DNA from: Botryotinia globosa
Lineage: Eukaryota; Ascomycota; Leotiomycetes; Helotiales; Sclerotiniaceae
Direction of reading: 5' to 3'
Length of the DNA: 64,000 nucleotides
Assembly: GCA_014898425.1 (NCBI GenBank)
Contig: RCSZ01000007.1
Location: 2,480,001-2,544,000, forward strand
Positions 61,080-64,000 of this stretch are shown piece after piece; the first letter of the stretch is position 1; every line of letters begins with the position of its first letter. The notes beneath the pieces were generated by a model. The model made no database searches, was not told the origin of the DNA, and saw only the letters and a program-made list of their open reading frames with translations. A program made the translations under genes and the position numbers.

Positions 61080-61225
61080 ATTCAATTCTATTCTATCTAT
61101 TCCATTCTATTTTATTCTATTTCATTTCATTCTATTTCATTTCATTCTATTTCATTTTATTTTATTCTATTTCATTCTATCCCATCCTATCCCATCCCAT
61201 CCTATCCCATCCATCCATCTATCCA
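61080..61225. repeat. TTCTATTTCA-type low-complexity repeat
   Basis: Degenerate 5-bp units (ATTCT, ATTTC, ATCCC). Confidence 0.85.
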
Positions 61226-61313
61226 TCCATCACTCAAAACCTCACCACCCATTCATATATTTCATAACCAGCACCTCCACTATCATCTCCATTTCCACTT
61301 ATTTACTATCTCT

Positions 61314-61376
61314 CCAATCTCCAATCTCCAATCTCCAATCTCCAATCTCCAATCTCCAATCTCCAATCTCCAATCT
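61314..61376. repeat. 7-bp tandem repeat, nine copies
   Basis: Nine copies of CCAATCT. A related 16-bp ATCCATCCATCTACCT repeat lies at 61516-61572. Confidence 0.92.
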
Positions 61377-61876
61377 ACTCAAGCAAGCGCCTACCTACCT
61401 ACCTACCTATTCTCTACATCTCACAACAATACAAATCAATAGGTACCTACCTAGGACCTACCTAGGTATACAGAAAAGCGGTTGATGCATGTAACAAGAA
61501 GTCGTGAATACTTGCTATCCATCTACCTATCCATCCATCTACCTATCCATCCATCTACCTATCCATCCATCTGCCTCTTCAAATACATTATTCACTTCCT
61601 TCTAAGCTAATCAAAATCAATACCTAGAGATTAATATTTCTTTCGATTTTATTCCTATATCGGCATGAAGAATCTAGGTTTGCTATGGATCGTCCCGAGA
61701 ATTTTCTGGTTCTCATTTGACGCGCATCTTTCCACTTGCCAGAACAATGGTTTTTAAATCTTCAAAATAAAAGAAGTTATACGCCTCCTCACCTCAAAAT
61801 TTGCCATGGTATTACTATTACTAGATGATTCTTCCACAATCATCATCATCACAATATCCCAAAGATATCACCCCCT

Positions 61877-64000
61877 CTAATCCCACCACCTCTCATCCAT
61901 CCCCTCCAAAAACTTAATATCAACATTGACAAAACTCCTCCACAAATCCACCTCTTGTCTCCACGGTCTCATTTGAACCGCAAACGTCACTCCCGCCACA
62001 TACTTTGCCAGTTCCTCTTCATCCTTCCCCATAACCAAATACTTATCCCTCTTCGCCACCACCTTGTCTCCAAACTGTTTCTTGAATGGTTCAATTCGAT
62101 TCTTACAATTCATATGCATACTGAATTCTGAATTTGGTAGATCCTTTGGAACAAACAACCAAGTAAACATACGACCCGTAAGATCGTAAAAGGTAAAATT
62201 ATCACGTTTATCGTGACCAACCGTTAAAGGATAAAAGTAGGGGGCGCTCCATAAGCGAAGTACAGCGAATTTGGCATTGGGATTGGAAGTTGAGAATTTT
62301 TGGGCGGTATTAAGGAGAGGTGGGATCTTGAAGGGATCTTCCATCCAGCTTGGCATTTCGAGATCAGGAATCACCGTACGCCAATCGACAAAAAGATCGG
62401 GTTTGGAAGGTCGATGCGGCTCTGTACCTTGAAATGCTTGACAGCTGGCTGCTGACGATGCATGACTGCGTACAATCCCAGACTTGTAGACTATGAAAAA
62501 TGTGTTAATTGATAAATGTATAACATACACCAATATCGGATAACTTACGTTTTGCAATGATAGGTCGAACTGTCATATCCCATTCGAGAGGAAATTCCGA
62601 ATAATCATCTGTGGACCGCATTTTCTTTCGGAATCCATCTAGATCAGTATAGAATTCTTTGGGTTGGCGAATTGTAGATTTATCTGTTCTGATGTCTGGA
62701 TAATTCTGGGCTCGTTCCTCCTGCTTGAATATTAAAGATTCTTTGAACCCCTTTCCCACTTCCGTGTCAAGGAATTCCGAATTAAAGAATGGATATATCT
62801 TACCCGTAGCTTTCTCTGCATCTTTAACATCATCGGCTTCCACTTTGAGCCAACTCATTACTCGAAAATTGAGTATTGTTGAAGATGCTTTGAAGAAAGG
62901 TCTACGAGAATGATTGTATTTCCAGGATCGGTGGGTTAGTTTCTTCATTTCTAAATACTGATCTTGCCCATTGGGAGTCATGTCTGCTTGATGCCAAGCT
63001 TTTTTGAAATCTATTCAACAAGTTAGTTGCGATTGAAAATGTGAGGAGAGGATAGTATCATACTTCTAGATGATGTCTTTTCGATGAACTTCATAAATTC
63101 TTCTTGTAGATCTTCATTGGGATAGTCATCTTTGTACGTCTTCTCCATGGCAAGTCTGTGTACAGTAGGCCGGAGATCTTTAGGGAATTCTCTTGGAAAG
63201 ACATCAAATCCGTCATCATCCTCCTCCCCATCATCGCTGTCGTCCCCGAAAAGGCTTTCGTGATGCCCTTGACATCCACCTTCAGAATTTTGATTGATGC
63301 CCGCATCTTCATCTTCGGAATCTTCCGACTCCCAATTCCAGGTTCCATCTACGAATCTTTTCATTGAAAAGTCTTCCTCCTCGAACGTTCTCAATGAATC
63401 CTTTTTGCCAACGGCCAGTTGGACAATAGATTCATCTTCTGCTCGCTCCTCGGGAAACAAGACCTCATCTTCTAAAGCATCTGCCTTATTGTAAAAGAGC
63501 TTACTTGGCCACGAGTCTGTTGGCACAGTTGGTATCCGATCTGGTCCATCAATGTCACCATAATAGAATTTTGATCTATCATCTTGAAGATAGTCCCATT
63601 GGTTTACGAGCTGTTCGGGATCACCTGGTCTGACATCCCTATAATGGCTATCTTCGTCTCGATAAAGCGTTTTTAGAATGGAAGCAGCTGGCTTGTACAT
63701 GTCTTTACCCGTGCTAGCCCGGATGGCTTTGATAAGCATCTAAGCTTTGTTAGTAGAGCTTGGAGAAAGTCACTAGATGACACGACTGACCTGTTGAACA
63801 GTATTATACAATGGGGCTAAATTTTCTCCAGGCTCGAGATCCCAAACATAAACATCGTAGTAATCGTTGAACGAAAAGTTCCATTCGCGATGACGATCCA
63901 TCTCCTCGAAGAATTCAGGTCCAATACTTTTCAGGACGTTCCACACATTTTTGATGGCTCGTCCAAGACCGCTCTTTTCTCGCCATAGCCATCGCTCTTC
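61877..64000 (-). CDS. large uncharacterised protein, 5' end beyond window
   Basis: Four exons visible: 63791-64000 (runs off the right edge), 63064-63739, 62549-63010 and 61877-62490; donors GTCAGT, GTATGA, GTAAGT; at least 653 aa with all joins in frame. The first visible exon is rich in aromatic residues (EERWLWREKSGLG, FFEEMDRHREWNFSFNDYYD, VYVWDLEPGENL). The middle has a long acidic segment (WESEDSEDEDAG, GDDSDDGEEDDDGFDVF). The C-terminal half is again Trp/Phe/Arg-rich and looks folded (DLFVDWRTVIPDLEMPSWME, FAVLRLWSAPYFYPLTVGHD, RMFTWLFVPKDLPNS, VAVQMRPWRQE-like FAVQMRPWRQEVDLWRSFVN) and ends WWD. I recognise no enzyme motif. The tone is that of a conserved, fungus-specific protein of unknown role. 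Confidence 0.85.

Larger units (their letters stand above)
59146..61876. other. intergenic DNA dominated by tandem repeats
   Basis: Between PLC and the next gene I see only low-complexity DNA: GGGTGGAA repeats (59360-59405), TG, CTT, 15-bp, 25-bp, TTCTATTTCA, CCAATCT and ATCC repeats, some listed separately. Confidence 0.6.

Overview
The window is a nuclear stretch of a filamentous ascomycete. Evidence: short spliceosomal introns (mostly 48-80 nt, GT..AG, with TACTGAC-type branch sites), well separated genes on both strands, many microsatellites, and fungal gene families (Gtr2, Isy1, SYLF/Ysc84, 2EXR, proteinase-K-type subtilase, fungal PI-PLC, fungal MIF-like protein). The style fits Leotiomycetes, perhaps Sclerotiniaceae, but that placement is inference. 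No rRNA, tRNA, CRISPR or bacterial feature was seen.

Layout. 0-10 kb: simple repeats, Gtr2 GTPase (898-2199, -), a 2 kb block of tandem repeats, a MIF-domain protein (4632-5770, -), a polytopic membrane protein (8116-9644, -). 10-17.9 kb: gene-poor; it holds a strongly diverged tandem repeat (about 12.6-15.4 kb) whose units share a short C(TTCG)G hairpin. 17.9-26.5 kb: a four-TM protein, a disordered 654-aa protein, and a secreted subtilisin with four exons. 29-42 kb: a cluster containing four members of an unrecognised small-protein family (29290-29804 -, 30256-30933 +, 36061-36489 -, 41160-41874 -), all with one phase-1 intron at the same place; interleaved are a TPR protein, splicing factor Isy1, a patatin-like phospholipase with a frameshift, and an AT-rich island of three TA-flanked fold-back elements (38.7-40.6 kb). 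42.5-49 kb: a 2EXR protein, a small tail-anchored protein and a SYLF lipid-binding protein. 49-56 kb: almost gene-free, except a 74-aa Cys-pair protein (51004-51281, -). 56.2-59.1 kb: PI-specific phospholipase C with an unusual 793-nt intron. 59-62 kb: microsatellites. 61.9 kb to the end: a large uncharacterised four-exon gene running off the right edge.

The genes do not form one pathway. Gtr2 (TORC1 signalling), PI-PLC (phosphoinositide signalling), SYLF (membrane/actin) and Isy1 (splicing) are core functions; the protease, patatin and 29-42 kb family look accessory. The best candidates for something undescribed are the four-member family and the hairpin-bearing repeat array.
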